Assembly (NCBI RefSeq): GCF_008923205.2
Contig: NZ_WBMS02000012.1
Span: forward strand, 35,381-99,380
DNA length: 64,000 bases
Origin: Actinomadura physcomitrii
GTDB lineage: Bacteria; Actinomycetota; Actinomycetes; Streptosporangiales; Streptosporangiaceae
Direction of reading: 5' to 3'
Part shown: piece after piece, positions 34,054-48,267 of the stretch
Numbering within the stretch: position 1 is the first letter of the stretch
Layout of the letters: each line of letters starts with the position of its first letter
Position numbers and translations under genes: made by a program
Notes under the pieces: model-generated
Seen by the model: only the letters and a program-made list of their open reading frames with translations
Databases searched by the model: none
What the model was told of the DNA's origin: nothing

Positions 34054-35664
34054 CTACCGGACGAACATGTGGGTCGTTGCGTGGCCCGCGAGGTCCAGAA
34101 CCGGCTGCGGGATCACGCCGAGTACCACAGTAGCCGTCGCTCCGAGCGCCACCGCCACCGCGGTCGCCGGCCCGGCGACGACGACGGGGCCGTCCGCCTC
34201 CGGCTCGCTGAAGAACATCACGACGATCACCTTCACGTAGAAGAAGGCCGCGACCGCGGAGGAGACGACGCCGACCACGACCAGCGGGGTCGCGCCGCCC
34301 TCGACGGCCGCCTTGAACACCGCGAACTTGCCGGTGAAGCCGCTGGTCAGCGGGATGCCGGCGAAGGCGAGCAGGAAGAAGGAGAACACCCCGGCGACGA
34401 CCGGGGAGCGCTTGCCGAGCCCCGCCCACCGCGACAGGTGCCCGGCCTCGCCGCCGGCGTCGCGCACCATCGTGACGACCGCGAAGGCGCCGATGGAGGT
34501 GAAGCCGTAGGCGACGAGGTAGAACATCGTGCTGGACAGGCCGTCGCGCGAGGTGGCGACGACGCCCATGAGCAGGAAGCCCGCGTGCGCGATGGACGAG
34601 TACGCCAGCATCCGCTTGATGTCGGACTGCGTGATCGCGATGATCGCGCCGACCACCATCGTGAGAATCGCCACGCCCCACATGTAGGGCCGCCAGTCCC
34701 ACTTCAGCGTCTCGAACCCGACGTAGTACACGCGGAGGATCCCGCCGAACGCGGCGACGACCGTGCACGAGGCCATCAGCGCCGTGATCGGGGTCGGGGC
34801 GCCCTGGTACACGTCCGGCTTCCACATGTGGAACGGGACGCCGCCGAGCTTGAACAGCAGCCCGACCGACAGCAGCGCGACGCCCGCCAGCAGCAGCGTC
34901 TCGCTGCCGGCGTCCTTGCTGACCTGCGCGGAGATGTCCGACAGCCGGACCGAGCCGGCGTAGCCGTACAGCAGCGCCGTCCCGTACAGGAAGAACGCCG
35001 AGGAGAACGCGCCGAGCAGGAAGTACTTGACGGCCGCCTCCTGGGAGAGCAGCCGCCGCCGGCGGGCGAGGCCGCACAGCAGGTACAGCGGCAGCGACAT
35101 GACCTCCAGCGCCACGAACATGGTGAGCAGGTCGTTCGCGGCGGGGAACATCATCATGCCGCCGACCGCGAACATCATCAGCGGGAACACCTCGGTCTGG
35201 GTGATCCCGGCGGCGGCGCTGCGCTGCTCGGCCTCGCTGCCCGGCAGCGCGGACGCCTGCGCGGCGAAGTGCCCGCCGGCGAGGCCGCCGCTGCGGCCGT
35301 TGCCGCGCTCGGCGATGAGCAGCAGGCTGACCAGCGCGAGGACGAGGATGGTGCCCTGGATGAACAGGGTCGGGCCGTCCACGCCGAGGGCGCCCTGCGC
35401 GGCGACGTGGTGCGGGTCGCCGAGCCAGCCGAGCAGGATCGTCCACACGAACGCGCCGGCGAGGCCGAGGAACGCGACCGGCACCTGCACCGCGTACCGC
35501 CAGGTGCGGCCGACGAACGCCTCGACGAGGACGCCCACGACGGCGATGCCCAGGACGAGCAGCAGCGGGCCGATCTGGCTGTACTCGATGTGCGGCGCCG
35601 GGATGTCACCCCCCTGGGCGAGCACCCCATGAGCCACCGGGCTCACGTGACTGGCAGGGCTCAT
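34054..35664 (-). CDS. nuoN: NADH-quinone oxidoreductase subunit N
   Basis: 536 residues, antiporter-like proton-pumping subunit with ~14 helices. Conserved markers include SLPLYLLCGLARRRRLLSQE and AAVKYFLLGAFSSAFFLYG, FKLGGVPFHMWKPDVYQGAP and ITQSDIKRMLAYSSIAHAGF (pump-channel Lys residues lie in these). ATG 35664 overlaps the nuoM stop. Last nuo gene of the operon. Confidence 0.96.
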   Translation of the reverse strand: MSPASHVSPVAHGVLAQGGDIPAPHIEYSQIGPLLLVLGIAVVGVLVEAFVGRTWRYAVQVPVAFLGLAGAFVWTILLGWLGDPHHVAAQGALGVDGPTLFIQGTILVLALVSLLLIAERGNGRSGGLAGGHFAAQASALPGSEAEQRSAAAGITQTEVFPLMMFAVGGMMMFPAANDLLTMFVALEVMSLPLYLLCGLARRRRLLSQEAAVKYFLLGAFSSAFFLYGTALLYGYAGSVRLSDISAQVSKDAGSETLLLAGVALLSVGLLFKLGGVPFHMWKPDVYQGAPTPITALMASCTVVAAFGGILRVYYVGFETLKWDWRPYMWGVAILTMVVGAIIAITQSDIKRMLAYSSIAHAGFLLMGVVATSRDGLSSTMFYLVAYGFTSIGAFAVVTMVRDAGGEAGHLSRWAGLGKRSPVVAGVFSFFLLAFAGIPLTSGFTGKFAVFKAAVEGGATPLVVVGVVSSAVAAFFYVKVIVVMFFSEPEADGPVVVAGPATAVAVALGATATVVLGVIPQPVLDLAGHATTHMFVR

Positions 35665-37250
35665 GGACGGGCTCCGTTCTCGGCGACGTTACCGGTGAGC
35701 GTCGGCGCCGGGTCGTGCCGGTCGACACGGGCGAGCGTCTCCTTCACCGACGGGTTGATCACATGCAGCACCGGCTGCGGGAAGAAGCCCATCGCCACGA
35801 TGATCGCGATGATCGGGGCGACGGCCCACTTCTCCCGGGCCGTGAGGTCCTTCATGCCCTCGACGGCCGGGACCTTCGGGCCGCCCATCGTCCGCTGGTA
35901 CATCCACAGGACGTAGATGGCGGCGAGGACGACGCCGGTGACGGCGAAGCACGCGGCCACCTTGTAGCGGCTGAACGTGCCGACCAGCACCAGGAACTCC
36001 GACACGAACGGGGACAGGCCGGGCAGCGACAGCCCGGACAGGCCGGCGATGAGGAACGTCCCGGCGAGCACCGGCGCCGCCTTCTGCACCCCGCCGAAGT
36101 CGGTGATCTTCGCCGACCGGCGCCGGACGATCATGAAGCCGACGAGCAGGAACAGCGCGCCGGTGGAGAAGCCGTGGTTCACCATGTACAGCGCGGCGCC
36201 GGACTGGCCCTGCGAGGTCATCGCGAAGATGCCGAGCACGATGAACCCGAAGTGCGACACCGACGTGTAGGCGATGAGCCGCTTCAGGTCGACCTGCCCG
36301 ATCGCGAGGATCGCGCCGTAGATGATGCTGATCACCGCGAACACCAGCACGGCGGGCGTGGCCCACTTGGACGCGCCGGGGAACAGCTCCAGGCAGAACC
36401 GGAGCATCCCGTAGGTGCCGACCTTGTCGAGCACGCCGACGATCAGCACCAGCGCGCCGGGCGGCGACTGCTGCGCGGCGGTCGGCAGCCAGGTGTGCAC
36501 CGGCACCATCGGCGCCTTGATCGCGAACGCGACGAAGAAGCCGAGGAACATCCACTTGGCGGTGGTCGGGTCGAGGTGCAGCCCGCGCAGCTCCTCGAAC
36601 ATGAACGTGCCGTGCCCGAGGCCGCCCTCGCCGACCGGCTTGTTCGACAGCGGGTACAGCCAGACGACCGCGACGAGCATCAGCAGCCCGCCGAACAGCG
36701 AGTACAGCAGGAACTTCACCGCGGCGTAGGAGCGCTCGCGGGCGGCGCCGCCGCCGTAGTGCCCGATGAGGAAGTACACCGGGATGAGCATCGCCTCGAA
36801 GAAGACGTAGAACAGGAACACGTCGGTCGCCGCGAAGACGCCGATCATCGCCGCCTCGAGGGACAGCAGCAGCGCGAAGTAGCCCTTCACCGACCGCTTC
36901 GCCGGGACGTCCACGCCGCCGGACCGCTCGGCGTCCGTCCAGGACGCCAGCATGACGAGCGGGACGAGGATGACCGACAGCAGGATCAGCACCAGCGCGA
37001 CGCCGTCGACGCCGAGCGCCCAGTGGATCCCGAACTCCTTGATCCACCAGTACTTCTCGGTGAACTGGAACCGGTCGCCGCCCGCGTCGAAATTGAGCGC
37101 CATGACCACGGCGAGGACGCCCACGAGCGTGGAGACGCCGGTCGAGAACCACTTGACCAGCGGCTCGTTGTCGCGCGGCAGCACGCTGACCACGACGGCG
37201 CCCAGCAGCGGCAGCGCGATGAGGACGCTCAGCCAGGGAAAGTCACTCAT
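35661..37250 (-). CDS. nuoM: NADH-quinone oxidoreductase subunit M
   Basis: 529 residues, antiporter-like subunit. Seen are [20 protein letters not shown] (channel Glu), [20 protein letters not shown] and [23 protein letters not shown] 37250 overlaps the nuoL stop (ATGA). The reading frame is open far upstream inside nuoL, but homology starts at [15 protein letters not shown]. Confidence 0.96.
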   Translation of the reverse strand: MSDFPWLSVLIALPLLGAVVVSVLPRDNEPLVKWFSTGVSTLVGVLAVVMALNFDAGGDRFQFTEKYWWIKEFGIHWALGVDGVALVLILLSVILVPLVMLASWTDAERSGGVDVPAKRSVKGYFALLLSLEAAMIGVFAATDVFLFYVFFEAMLIPVYFLIGHYGGGAARERSYAAVKFLLYSLFGGLLMLVAVVWLYPLSNKPVGEGGLGHGTFMFEELRGLHLDPTTAKWMFLGFFVAFAIKAPMVPVHTWLPTAAQQSPPGALVLIVGVLDKVGTYGMLRFCLELFPGASKWATPAVLVFAVISIIYGAILAIGQVDLKRLIAYTSVSHFGFIVLGIFAMTSQGQSGAALYMVNHGFSTGALFLLVGFMIVRRRSAKITDFGGVQKAAPVLAGTFLIAGLSGLSLPGLSPFVSEFLVLVGTFSRYKVAACFAVTGVVLAAIYVLWMYQRTMGGPKVPAVEGMKDLTAREKWAVAPIIAIIVAMGFFPQPVLHVINPSVKETLARVDRHDPAPTLTGNVAENGARP

Positions 37251-39163
37251 GACACGTTCACCACCAGGAGGGCGGCCACCACGAGAGCGGCGCCGAAGAA
37301 CATCGAGAGTGCGTAGGAGCGGGCGAAGCCGGTCTGGATCCGGCGGAACCGCCCGGACGTGCCGCCGACGAGGGCGGCGAGCCCGTTGACGGCGCCGTCG
37401 ACGCCGCGTCCGTCGAACCAGACCGCGAGCCGGGTCAGCCACTGGCCGGGCCGCATCAGCAGCGACTCGTTGATGGCGTCGCCGTACAGGTCCTTGCGGG
37501 CCGCGACGGTGACGAACGAGCCCTTGGGCGCCTCGCGCGGGACTGCGCGGCGGCCGTACTGCATCCAGGCGATCGCGACACCGACGATCATCAGGACGAA
37601 CGTGGCCGCGCCCGGCGCGGTGATCCACTTGAAGTCCTCGGCGTGCTCCGGCTTGCCGGTGACGGGCTCGAGGAAGTCGGAGAACCCGCCGAGGATCAGC
37701 AGCCCGCCCGCGGCGACCGAGCCGATCGCGAGGACCATCAGCGGGATGGTCATCACCTTGGGCGACTCGTGCGGGTGCACGCCCTCCTCCCAGCGCTTCT
37801 CGCCGAAGAAGGTCATGATCATCACGCGTGCCATGTAGTAGGCGGTGATGGCCGCGCCGATCAGCGCGCAAGCGCCGAGGATCGCCCCGGACGTACCGCC
37901 CTTGTCGAACGCCGCCTCGATGATGCCGTCCTTGGTGAAGAAGCCGGAGAACGGCGGGCACCCGATGATGGCCAGGAACCCGAGGCCGAAGGTGACGTAG
38001 GTCGTCATCATGACGCCGCGCAGCGCGCCGTAGTGGCGCATGTTCACGTCGTCCTTGGTGCCGTGCATGACCGAGCCGGCGCCGAGGAACAGGCCCGCCT
38101 TGAAGAAGCCGTGCGCGATGAGGTGCGCGATGGCGAACACGTACCCGGGACGGCCGAGGCCGGCGGCGAGCGTCATGTAGCCGATCTGCGACATCGTCGA
38201 CCCGGCGAGGGCCTTCTTGATGTCGTCCTTGCCGCAACCGATGATCGCACCGGCGAGCAGCGTGGCCGCGCCGACGATCGTCACCACCAGCTGCGCGGTG
38301 TCGGACATCTCGAAGATCGGCCCGGACCGGACGATCAGGTAGACGCCCGCGGTCACCATCGTCGCCGCGTGGATGAGCGCCGACACCGGGGTCGGGCCCT
38401 CCATCGCGTCCAGCAGCCAGGACTGCAGCGGCAGCTGCGCCGACTTGCCGCACGCGCCGAGCAGGAGCAGCAGCCCGATCGCCGTCGCGGTGCCGGAGCT
38501 CAGCTTCGTCGCGAGGCCCGCGTGCTCGGCGCCCGCGCCGAGGATCGGCCCGAAATCGACGGTGTTGAACGTGGCGAACATCAGCGCGATCGCGATGATC
38601 AGCCCCATGTCGCCGACGCGGTTGACGACGAACGCCTTCTTCGCCGCGGTCGCCGCGGTCGGCTTGTGCTGCCAGAACCCGATCAGCAGGTACGAGGCGA
38701 GGCCGACGCCCTCCCAGCCGAGGAACAGCACGAGGAAGTTGCCGCCGAGCACCAGCAGCAGCATCGCCGCGACGAACAGGTTCAGGTAGGCGAAGAACCT
38801 GCGCCGGTCGGGGTCCTCGGCCATGTAGCCGATGGAGTAGATGTGGATGAGCGAGCCCACCCCGGTGATCAGCAGCACGAAGCTGATGGACAGCGGGTCC
38901 ACCAGCAGGTCCATGCCGATCTTGAACTGCCCGACGCTGATGAAGTCCCACAGGTGCACGGTGCGGCGCCGGGCGGCATCGTCGTAGCCGAGCATCTGGA
39001 CGAGCATCGCGGCGCCGATGGCGAACGACGCCACCGGCACCGCCACGCCGAGCAGGTGCCCCCACTTGTCGGTGCGCCGCCCGCCGAGCAGGAGGATCGC
39101 GGCGCCCGCCAGGGGCAGCGCGATGAGAAGCCAGGACGCGGCCTGGATGCCTTCCGCTTTCAT
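37247..39163 (-). CDS. nuoL: NADH-quinone oxidoreductase subunit L
   Basis: 638 residues, the largest antiporter-like subunit with the long lateral helix at its C-terminus. Markers: [60 protein letters not shown] and [22 protein letters not shown] 39163 lies 10 bp after nuoK. Confidence 0.96.
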   Translation of the reverse strand: MKAEGIQAASWLLIALPLAGAAILLLGGRRTDKWGHLLGVAVPVASFAIGAAMLVQMLGYDDAARRRTVHLWDFISVGQFKIGMDLLVDPLSISFVLLITGVGSLIHIYSIGYMAEDPDRRRFFAYLNLFVAAMLLLVLGGNFLVLFLGWEGVGLASYLLIGFWQHKPTAATAAKKAFVVNRVGDMGLIIAIALMFATFNTVDFGPILGAGAEHAGLATKLSSGTATAIGLLLLLGACGKSAQLPLQSWLLDAMEGPTPVSALIHAATMVTAGVYLIVRSGPIFEMSDTAQLVVTIVGAATLLAGAIIGCGKDDIKKALAGSTMSQIGYMTLAAGLGRPGYVFAIAHLIAHGFFKAGLFLGAGSVMHGTKDDVNMRHYGALRGVMMTTYVTFGLGFLAIIGCPPFSGFFTKDGIIEAAFDKGGTSGAILGACALIGAAITAYYMARVMIMTFFGEKRWEEGVHPHESPKVMTIPLMVLAIGSVAAGGLLILGGFSDFLEPVTGKPEHAEDFKWITAPGAATFVLMIVGVAIAWMQYGRRAVPREAPKGSFVTVAARKDLYGDAINESLLMRPGQWLTRLAVWFDGRGVDGAVNGLAALVGGTSGRFRRIQTGFARSYALSMFFGAALVVAALLVVNVS

Positions 39164-39173
39164 CCCCGGCCTC

Positions 39174-39473
39174 TCAGTACTTCAGCAGGTTCGCGTCGTC
39201 GACCGACGAGGACCTGCGGGTCCGGAAGATGGTCATGATGATCGCCAGCCCGACCACGACCTCCGCCGCGGCCACCACCATCACGAAGAACGCGATGATC
39301 TGGCCGTCGAGGGTGCCGTGCATGCGGGAGAACGTCACGAACGCCAGGTTCGTGGCGTTCAGCATGAGCTCGACGCACATGAACACCACGATCGCGTTGC
39401 GGCGCACGAGGACGCCGAGGGCTCCGATGGTGAACAGGATCGCCGAGAGCGCCAGGTAGTGCCCCGGACTCAT
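39174..39473 (-). CDS. nuoK: NADH-quinone oxidoreductase subunit K
   Basis: 99 residues, three transmembrane helices, with the two buried Glu characteristic of NuoK ([16 protein letters not shown] and [13 protein letters not shown]). ATG overlaps the nuoJ stop. Confidence 0.96.
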   Translation of the reverse strand: MSPGHYLALSAILFTIGALGVLVRRNAIVVFMCVELMLNATNLAFVTFSRMHGTLDGQIIAFFVMVVAAAEVVVGLAIIMTIFRTRRSSSVDDANLLKY

Positions 39474-40429
39474 TGACCAGCCTCGCCTTCACGCTCGTGG
39501 CCGCCCGCGCCGCCGCCCGCGTTCCCGCCGGCGGCCGGCGTGCCGGCCCTGACGACGCGCGACTCGGCGTCCGCGTCCTTCGCCTCTTCGGTGGCCGCCT
39601 TGACCGCGGCGACGTCCTCGTCGACCGCGCCCTGCTCGGTCCCGCCGTACAGGTCGGCGTGCCGTTCGGAGGTGTCGGTCTGCGCCGCGATGACGGGGTT
39701 GATCGACAGCTTCGCGGGCGTCCCGTCCGGGAGCAGCGCCGGCATGTCGACGGCGTTGTGCCGCGCGAAGGTGCCGGGGCCGGGCAGCGGGCCCGGGTGC
39801 GCGCCGGACGCGAACCGCTTCTTGGACAGGTCCTTCTGCGTCGGCTTCGGCTCGGTCCGCTCGCGGTGCGCCAGCACCATCGCGCCCAGCGCCGCGGTGA
39901 TCAGCAGCGCGCTGGTCGCCTCGAACGCGAACACGTACTTGGTGAACAGCAGCCGCGCCAGACCGAGGACGTTGCCGCCGGAGTTGGCGGCCTTCAGCCC
40001 GGCCGAGTCACCGAGCGCGGCGTTGCCGAGCCCCGCGGCGAGCAGCACGAAGAACCCGATCGCGACGATGACCGCCCAGAACCGCTGGCCCCTGATCGTC
40101 TCCACCAGCGAGTCGGTGGAGGTGACGCCGACGAGCATCAGCACGAACAGGAACAGCATCAGCACCGCGCCGGTGTAGACGATCACCTGGACGAACGCCA
40201 GGAACGGCGCGTTCTGGATCGCGTACATCGCGGCGAGGCAGAGCATCACGGTCGCCAGCAGCAGCGCCGAGTGCACCGCCTTGCGGACGAGGATCATGCC
40301 GAGCGCGGCGCACACCGACACGATCGCCAGCAGCCAGAAGAAGAACGGCTCGGCGGACCACTTGTCGGCGACGTGCCCGGCGAGGACCCCGCTCGCGAGG
40401 ACTTTGCCCGCGAAGACGTGGGAGGTCAC
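39470..40429 (-). CDS. nuoJ: NADH-quinone oxidoreductase subunit J with extended C-terminus
   Basis: 319 residues: five helices in the first ~190 (including [20 protein letters not shown], the pi-bulge helix) and a ~125-residue hydrophilic, Ala/Gly/Glu-rich tail not found in enterobacterial NuoJ (~184 residues). The tail is presumably cytoplasmic. Overlaps nuoI by ATGA. Confidence 0.95.
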   Translation of the reverse strand: MTSHVFAGKVLASGVLAGHVADKWSAEPFFFWLLAIVSVCAALGMILVRKAVHSALLLATVMLCLAAMYAIQNAPFLAFVQVIVYTGAVLMLFLFVLMLVGVTSTDSLVETIRGQRFWAVIVAIGFFVLLAAGLGNAALGDSAGLKAANSGGNVLGLARLLFTKYVFAFEATSALLITAALGAMVLAHRERTEPKPTQKDLSKKRFASGAHPGPLPGPGTFARHNAVDMPALLPDGTPAKLSINPVIAAQTDTSERHADLYGGTEQGAVDEDVAAVKAATEEAKDADAESRVVRAGTPAAGGNAGGGAGGHEREGEAGQ

Positions 40430-41037
40430 TTGCCCTCACCGCCCTTGGCCGTCTTCTCGCGCTTGACCGCGTTGTCGGCGCTCGCCCGTCCGCCGCCCTC
40501 GGCGGGGACGGTCGGCGCCGCGTCCTCCGACTTGAGGCCGAGGCGGTAGTAGTCCTCCTCGGTGTCGCCGAGCCGCATCTCGTGCGGCGGCGCCTCCATG
40601 CCCTCGCGCAGCGGCGCGAGCAGCATGTCCTTGGTGTAGATCAGGCTCTCGCGGCTGTCGTCGGCGAGCTCGTACTCGTTGGTCATCGTCAGCGCCCGCG
40701 TCGGGCACGCCTCGATGCACAGGCCGCAGAGGATGCACCGCAGATAGTTGATCTGGTAGGTGCGGCCGTACCGCTCGCCGGGCGAGTACCGCTCGTCCTC
40801 GGTGTTGTCGGCGCCCTCGACGAAGATGGCGTCGGCGGGGCAGGCCCAGGCGCACAGCTCGCAGCCGATGCACTTCTCCAGGCCGTCCGGCCACCGGTTG
40901 AGCTGGTGCCGCCCGTGGAAGCGCGGGGCGGTCGGCTTCTTCACCTCGGGGTACTGAACGGTCTCGCTCTTCATGAACATCTGGTGGAACGAGACCCCGA
41001 ACCCCTTGACCGGATTCAGGAAATCAGTAAGTCCCAC
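40426..41037 (-). CDS. nuoI: NADH-quinone oxidoreductase subunit I
   Basis: 203 residues with [12 protein letters not shown] and [12 protein letters not shown] binding two [4Fe-4S] clusters, and a charged C-terminal tail. It overlaps nuoH by 14 bases. The second-cluster NuoI (299-859) shares motifs but differs across the rest. Confidence 0.96.
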   Translation of the reverse strand: MGLTDFLNPVKGFGVSFHQMFMKSETVQYPEVKKPTAPRFHGRHQLNRWPDGLEKCIGCELCAWACPADAIFVEGADNTEDERYSPGERYGRTYQINYLRCILCGLCIEACPTRALTMTNEYELADDSRESLIYTKDMLLAPLREGMEAPPHEMRLGDTEEDYYRLGLKSEDAAPTVPAEGGGRASADNAVKREKTAKGGEGK

Positions 41038-42370
41038 TGGTGACCTCCTCGGAGGCGGATTCGATCGTGGCCGGGCGGGCCGGCTCGTCGCGGGCCCGGC
41101 CGTGGTAGTGGGGGGCGTCCATCGGCGGCACCGGGAACCCGCCGGCGAACGGGTCCGGGCGGGCGGGCGCCTCGGCGTCCGGGACGATCTCGCCGCCCTC
41201 GCCGCCCTCGCCGCCGCGGAACATCTCCCAGATCACCGTGGCCACCAGGACGACAACGATGACCCCGACGGTGATCCACAGGATCGTCTGGATGTCGTGG
41301 CCGTCGTTCTTGAACGCCTTGATGGTGGACACGAGCAGGATCCAGGCCAGCGAGACCGGCATGAGGATCTTCCAGCCGAGCTTCATCAGCTGGTCGTAGC
41401 GGACCCGCGGGAGCGAGCCGCGCAGCCAGATGAAGAAGAAGATGAACAGCCAGAGCTTGACCAGGAACCACAGCACCGGCCACCAGCCGGAGTTGGCGCC
41501 CGACCACACGGTGGAGATGGGCGCGGGCGCCCGCCAGCCGCCGAGGAACAGCGTCGTGCACAGCGCCGACAGCGTCGCCAGGTTGATGTACTCGGCGAGG
41601 AAGAACATCGCGAACTTCAGCGACGAGTACTCGGTGTGGAAGCCGCCGACCAGCTCGCCCTCGCCCTCGGGGAGGTCGAACGGGATGCGGTTCGACTCGC
41701 CCATCATCGTGATCACGTAGACCACGAACGACGGCGCGAGCAGCACCGCGAACCAGATGTGGTCCTGCTTGGCGACGATCTCGGAGGTGGACATCGACCC
41801 GGCGAACATGAACACCGCGACGAACGACAGCCCCATCGCGATCTCGTAGGAGATCATCTGCGCGGACGAGCGGAGCCCGCCGAGCAGCGAGTACGGCGAC
41901 ATCGACGACCAGCCCGCCAGCACGATCCCGTAGATGCCCATCGACGACATCGCCAGCACCAGCAGCACCGCGACCGGCAGGTCGGTGCCCTGCAGCGCGG
42001 TGTGGTGCCCGAAGACCGACACCGTCGGGCCGAACGGGATGATGATGAACGAGATGAACGCCGGCACCGCCGACATCACCGGCGCGAGGACGAACACGAT
42101 CTTGTCGACCTGGCGGGGGACGATGTCCTCCTTCAGCGCCAGCTTCACGCCGTCGGCGAGGCCCTGCAGCAGGCCCTGGGGCCCGGCGCGGTTCGGGCCG
42201 ACGCGCAGCTGCATCCGCCCGATGACGCGCCGCTCGACCCACATCGACAGCAGGACGGTCAGCACCAGGAAGACGAAGATGACCAGGACCTTGCCGCCGA
42301 TCAGCCACCACGGGTCGTTGCCGAACGTGGCGAGCGTGGGATCGGCGGCGGGCGCCGCAAGCGGACTCAT
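41024..42370 (-). CDS. nuoH: NADH-quinone oxidoreductase subunit H
   Basis: 448 residues, longer than the usual ~330 because of a ~90-residue tail after the last helix ([20 protein letters not shown]). Core markers: [50 protein letters not shown] and FHTEYSS. ATG 42370 overlaps the nuoG stop; the frame is open upstream but homology begins here. Confidence 0.96.
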   Translation of the reverse strand: MSPLAAPAADPTLATFGNDPWWLIGGKVLVIFVFLVLTVLLSMWVERRVIGRMQLRVGPNRAGPQGLLQGLADGVKLALKEDIVPRQVDKIVFVLAPVMSAVPAFISFIIIPFGPTVSVFGHHTALQGTDLPVAVLLVLAMSSMGIYGIVLAGWSSMSPYSLLGGLRSSAQMISYEIAMGLSFVAVFMFAGSMSTSEIVAKQDHIWFAVLLAPSFVVYVITMMGESNRIPFDLPEGEGELVGGFHTEYSSLKFAMFFLAEYINLATLSALCTTLFLGGWRAPAPISTVWSGANSGWWPVLWFLVKLWLFIFFFIWLRGSLPRVRYDQLMKLGWKILMPVSLAWILLVSTIKAFKNDGHDIQTILWITVGVIVVVLVATVIWEMFRGGEGGEGGEIVPDAEAPARPDPFAGGFPVPPMDAPHYHGRARDEPARPATIESASEEVTSGTY

Positions 42371-44832
42371 CGGGTACCTCCCGCGTTCTCGGTCGGGCGG
42401 GCGAGCACCCCGCTCGCGATCTTGACGACGCCGCCCGCCGCCGCGCCCAGGTCGCGGTGCAGGGCGCAGCCGGCCGAGTTGGTCGGCAGCCACACCACCC
42501 GGTCGGGCAGGTCGGCGGTGATCTCCAGCGGGAGCGTCACCTCGCCGCGCGGCCCCGACACCGTGACGGCCGCGGTCGCGCCGATCTCCGCCGCGGTCGC
42601 GGGCGACAGCCGGGCCGCCGCGGCCTTGGCGGTGCCCGCGAGGAACGGCTCGCCGTCCTGGAGGCGGCCCCGGTCCAGCAGCAGCCGCCAGGTCGCCAGC
42701 AGCGCCTCGCCCTCCTCGGGGTGCGGCGGCAGCGCCTGCACGACCTCCGGCGGCTCCGGCCGCTCGCCGCGGTGGGCGCCGAGCTGCGCCAGCTCCCGCC
42801 GCGCCGCCTCCGGGCCGGGCAGCCCGAGGTGGACGTCCATCTCGTCGGCGAGCGCCTGCAGGACCCGCAGGTCCGACAGCTTCCCGGCGGACTTCAGCAC
42901 GATGTCGAACGGGCGGCCGCGGCCCTCCCAGTCGACGAACGTGCCGGCCTTCTCCGCGACGGCCGCGACGGGCAGCACCACGTCGGCGCGGTCGGTGACC
43001 GCGCTCGGCCGCTGCTCCAGGCTCACCACGAACGGGGTGGCCTCCAGCGCCCGCAGTGCCGCGTCCGGGTCGGGCAGGTCGTAGGGGTCGACGCCGCCGA
43101 CCAGCAGCGCGCCGAGCCGTCCGGCCCCGGCCGCCGCGACGATGTCGGCGGTGTCCTGGCCGGGCCCGGCGGGCAGGTCCGCGACGCCCCAGGCGCGAGC
43201 GACCTCGGCGCGCGCCTCCGGGTCGGTGACGGGGCGGCCGATCGGCAGCAGCCCGGGCAGCGCCCCGGCCTCGATCGCGCCGCGCTCCCCGGCCCGGCGC
43301 GGCACCCACGCCAGGCGGGCCCCGGTGACCTGCGCCAGCCGGATCGCCGAGGTCAGCGCGCCGGGGCTGGTGGCGAGCCGCTCGCCCAGCATGATGACGG
43401 CGCCGGGCGTCTCCAGCAGCGTCCGGACGCCGGCGCGGGACGGGTCGCCGATCAGCGAGCCGAGCGTCTCCGACTCCGAGCCGGGCGCCGTCGCCAGCAG
43501 CGTCCCGCCGACCTTCGCCAGGCCGCGGGTCGCGAACGGGGCGATCCCGAACACCTTCAGCCCGTTCTTGCGGAACGCCTTGCGCAGCCGCAGGAACACG
43601 ATCGGGGACTCCTCCTCCGGCTCGAAGCCGGCGAGGACGACCACGGGCGCCTTCTCCAGGTCGGCGTAGGACACCTCGATGGGGCGGCCCGCGACCGAGG
43701 AGGCGAGGAACCGCGTCTCCTCGTCCGACAGCGGCCGGGCCCGGAAGTCGACGTCGTTGGTGTGCAGCGCGATCCGCGCGAACTTAGCGTAGGCGTAGGC
43801 GTCCTCGAGGGTGACCCGGCCGCCGGTGAGGACGCCCGCGGAGCCGCGCGCCGCCGCGAGGCCGCGGGCCGCGACGGTCAGCGCCTCCGGCCACGACGCC
43901 ACTTCCAGCTCGCCGTTCTCGCCCCGGACCAGCGGGTGCGTCAGCCGCTCGGGGTGCGTCCCGTAGGTGAACGCCCAGCGGCCCTTGTCGCAGTTCCACT
44001 CCTCGTTGACCTGCGGGTCGTCCCCGGCCAGCCGGCGGGTGATCTTCCCCCGCCGGTGGTCGGTGCGCAGCGCGCACCCGGACGCGCAGTGCTCGCAGAC
44101 GCTCGGCTGCGACACCAGGTCGAACGGCCGGGACCGGAACCGGTACGCGGCGCCGGTCAGCGCCCCGACCGGGCAGATCTGCACCGTGTTGCCGGAGAAG
44201 TAGGACTGGAACGGCTTGCCGTCGGCCGCGCCGACCTGCTCCTTCGCCCCGCGCTCGAACAGGTCGATGAACGCGTCGCCGGCGATCTGGTCGGAGAACC
44301 GGGTGCAGCGGGCGCACTGGATGCAGCGCTCCCGGTCCAGCAGCACCTGGCTGGACAGCGGGATCGGCTTGGGGAACGTCCGCTTGGTCTCGATGAACCG
44401 GGACTCGCCGCGCCCGTTGGACATCGCCTGGTTCTGCAGCGGGCACTCGCCGCCCTTGTCGCAGATCGGGCAGTCCAGCGGGTGGTTGATCAGCAGCAGC
44501 TCCATCACGCCGTGCTGCGCCTTGTCGGCGACCGGCGAGGTCAGCTGGGTCTTGACGACCATCCCGGGCATCACCGCGGTGGTGCACGACGCCTGCGGCT
44601 TCGGCATCCCGCGCCCGTTGCCGGCGTCGGGGATCTCCACCAGGCACTGCCGGCAGGCCCCGACCGGGTCCAGCAGCGGATGGTCGCAGAACCGCGGGAT
44701 CTGGATGCCGAGCAGCTCGGCGGCCCGGATGATCAGCGTGCCCTTCGGCACCTCGATCTCGAAGCCGTCGATGGTGCACGAGACCATCTCGACCGGCGCG
44801 GGAGCAGCCGACTTGTCGTCGGTGACGGTCAC
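42367..44832 (-). CDS. nuoG: NADH-quinone oxidoreductase subunit G
   Basis: 821 residues, the large iron-sulfur subunit of the NADH-oxidising arm. N-terminal [2Fe-2S] ligands in [20 protein letters not shown], His-Cys [4Fe-4S] site in [17 protein letters not shown], further clusters in [19 protein letters not shown] and in [11 protein letters not shown], then a molybdopterin-oxidoreductase-like domain that has lost its cofactor role. GTG 44832 overlaps the nuoF stop (GTGA). Confidence 0.95.
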   Translation of the reverse strand: MTVTDDKSAAPAPVEMVSCTIDGFEIEVPKGTLIIRAAELLGIQIPRFCDHPLLDPVGACRQCLVEIPDAGNGRGMPKPQASCTTAVMPGMVVKTQLTSPVADKAQHGVMELLLINHPLDCPICDKGGECPLQNQAMSNGRGESRFIETKRTFPKPIPLSSQVLLDRERCIQCARCTRFSDQIAGDAFIDLFERGAKEQVGAADGKPFQSYFSGNTVQICPVGALTGAAYRFRSRPFDLVSQPSVCEHCASGCALRTDHRRGKITRRLAGDDPQVNEEWNCDKGRWAFTYGTHPERLTHPLVRGENGELEVASWPEALTVAARGLAAARGSAGVLTGGRVTLEDAYAYAKFARIALHTNDVDFRARPLSDEETRFLASSVAGRPIEVSYADLEKAPVVVLAGFEPEEESPIVFLRLRKAFRKNGLKVFGIAPFATRGLAKVGGTLLATAPGSESETLGSLIGDPSRAGVRTLLETPGAVIMLGERLATSPGALTSAIRLAQVTGARLAWVPRRAGERGAIEAGALPGLLPIGRPVTDPEARAEVARAWGVADLPAGPGQDTADIVAAAGAGRLGALLVGGVDPYDLPDPDAALRALEATPFVVSLEQRPSAVTDRADVVLPVAAVAEKAGTFVDWEGRGRPFDIVLKSAGKLSDLRVLQALADEMDVHLGLPGPEAARRELAQLGAHRGERPEPPEVVQALPPHPEEGEALLATWRLLLDRGRLQDGEPFLAGTAKAAAARLSPATAAEIGATAAVTVSGPRGEVTLPLEITADLPDRVVWLPTNSAGCALHRDLGAAAGGVVKIASGVLARPTENAGGTR

Positions 44833-46127
44833 TTCGCACCTCCCCAGAGGGTGGACTTGGCCGGGTCGAACGGGCAGCCGCCCTGCTCGAAGTGCTGGAG
44901 GTACTCGTCCCGGAACAGCTTGATCGACGAGACCACCGGGCTCGTCGCGCCGTCGCCGAGGGCGCAGAACGAGCGGCCGAGGATGTTGTCGGACAGGTCG
45001 AGGAGCGTCTCCAGGTCCTCTTCCTCGCCCTGGCCCGCCTCCAGCCGCTTGAGCATCTGCTTGTACCAGTAGGTGCCCTCGCGGCACGGCGTGCACTTGC
45101 CGCACGACTCGTGCGCGTAGAACTCCGACCAGCGCAGCACCGCGCGGACGACGCAGGTCGTCTCGTCGAAGATCTGCAGGGCGCGGGTGCCGAGCATCGA
45201 CCCGGCGGCGCCGACGGACTCGAAGTCCAGCGGGACGTCCAGGTGCTCGTCGGTGAAGATCGGCGTGGACGAGCCGCCGGGCGTCCAGAACTTCAGCCGG
45301 TGCCCCGCGCGGATCCCGCCCGCCATGTCGAGCAGTTCGCGCAGCGTGATGCCGAGCGGCGCCTCATACTGCCCGGGCCGGGTGACGTGCCCGGACAGCG
45401 AGAAGATGCCGTAGCCCGCGGACTTCTCGGTGCCCATCGAGGTGAACCAGTCGGCGCCGTTCTCCACGATCGAGGGAACCGACGAGATCGACTCGACGTT
45501 GTTGATGACGGTGGGGCCGCCGTACAGGCCCGAGACCGCCGGGAAGGGGGGCTTGAGCCTGGGCTGACCGCGGTATCCCTCCAGGGAGTCCAGCAGCGCC
45601 GTCTCCTCGCCGCAGATGTAGGCGCCGGCCCCGGTGTGCACGACCACGTCCAGGTCGTAGCCGGAGCCGAGGATGTTCGTGCCGATGTAGCCGGCCTCGC
45701 GCGCCTCGGCGACCGCCTGCTGCAGCCGGCGGATCACGTGCAGCACCTCGCCGCGCACGTAGATGAACGCCTGGTTCGACTTGATGGCGTAGGAGCTGAT
45801 GATGACGCCCTCGACGAGCACGTGCGGGTTCGCCATCATCAGCGGGATGTCCTTGCAGGTCCCCGGCTCGGACTCGTCGGCGTTGACGACGAGGTAGCGC
45901 GGGTTCGGGCTCTCGGCGGGCAGGAACCCCCACTTCATGCCGGTGGGGAACCCGGCGCCGCCGCGGCCGCGCAGGCCGGAGTCCTTGACCATCTGGACGA
46001 TCTCGTCCGGCGCCAGCCCGAGCGCCTTGCGCAGCGCCCGGTAGCCGCCCTCGCGCTCGTAGCCCGCGAGGGTGAACGAGTCGGCCTGATCCCAGTTCTT
46101 GGTGAGGATCGGGGTGAGCGTGGTCAC
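44829..46127 (-). CDS. nuoF: NADH-quinone oxidoreductase subunit F
   Basis: 432 residues, binds NADH and FMN. FMN/NADH loop [16 protein letters not shown] near residue 50, [15 protein letters not shown] near 170, and the N3 cluster ligands in [14 protein letters not shown] near 345. GTG 46127 is coupled to nuoE. Absent from the second cluster within the window. Confidence 0.96.
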   Translation of the reverse strand: MTTLTPILTKNWDQADSFTLAGYEREGGYRALRKALGLAPDEIVQMVKDSGLRGRGGAGFPTGMKWGFLPAESPNPRYLVVNADESEPGTCKDIPLMMANPHVLVEGVIISSYAIKSNQAFIYVRGEVLHVIRRLQQAVAEAREAGYIGTNILGSGYDLDVVVHTGAGAYICGEETALLDSLEGYRGQPRLKPPFPAVSGLYGGPTVINNVESISSVPSIVENGADWFTSMGTEKSAGYGIFSLSGHVTRPGQYEAPLGITLRELLDMAGGIRAGHRLKFWTPGGSSTPIFTDEHLDVPLDFESVGAAGSMLGTRALQIFDETTCVVRAVLRWSEFYAHESCGKCTPCREGTYWYKQMLKRLEAGQGEEEDLETLLDLSDNILGRSFCALGDGATSPVVSSIKLFRDEYLQHFEQGGCPFDPAKSTLWGGAK

Positions 46128-46902
46128 TGGTTACGGCCCTCCTGGCTGCCCGGCTTCACGTCGCCGCCGATCGGCTTGCCCGGCTCGTTGGGCGGCGGAT
46201 CGGTGATCTCGCGCGCCTGGACCGGCTCGTGCGGGGCCGCCTTGCCGGTGTCGGAGGACGGCGCCTGCCAGCCGCGCTGCTTGGCGAGCTCCAGGCCGCG
46301 CAGCGACTCGGGCCCGGCCTGGACGCCCTCGTGGGCGCGGCCGTCGGGGAACCCGGCGAGGACGCGGGAGGCGTCCTTCCAGCTGCACAGCTTGTTCGGG
46401 CCCCGCGAAGGAAGCACTTCCTTACCCGAGCGCAGGTCGTCGACCAGCTGCTTGGCCTTCTCGGGAGTCATGTTGTCGAAGAACTCCCAGTTGACCATCA
46501 TCACCGGCGCGAAGTCGCAGGCCGCGTTGCACTCGATCCGCTCCAGGCTGACCTTGCCGTCCGGGGTGGCCTCGTCGTGCCCGACGCCGGTGTGCTCGGT
46601 CAGCTCGTTCCAGATCTGGTCGCCGCCCATCACCGCGCACAGCGTGTTGATGCACACGCCCACGTGGTACTCGCCGACCGGCTGGTGCTTGTACTGCGTG
46701 TAGAACGTCGACACGCCCGTCACCTGCGCCGGGGTGATGCCGAGCTGCTCGGCGCAGAACTCGATGCCGTCCTGCGAGACGTGCCCCTCCTCCGACTGCA
46801 CCAGGTGCAGCAGCGGGAGCAGCGCAGACCGCGGCTTCGGATACCGGCCGATGATCTGCTTGGCGTCGCGCTCGAGGCGCTCGCGCACCTCCGGTTCGAA
46901 CG

Positions 46903-46906
<4 letters not shown>
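46124..46906 (-). CDS. nuoE: NADH-quinone oxidoreductase subunit E with C-terminal extension
   Basis: 260 residues. Thioredoxin-like [2Fe-2S] domain with ligands in [10 protein letters not shown] (Cx4C) and [10 protein letters not shown] (Cx3C), and [19 protein letters not shown]. The last ~80 residues form a charged extension not present in short NuoE proteins. ATG 46906 overlaps the nuoD stop. Confidence 0.95.

Positions 46907-48263
<1,357 letters not shown>

Positions 48264-48267
<4 letters not shown>

Noticed and set aside
35689..39238. Long open frames antisense or out of frame across the nuo genes, and similar ones elsewhere
   Set aside because: They mirror the codon bias of GC-rich genes, have Arg/Ala-rich translations with no domain, and overlap strong conserved genes.
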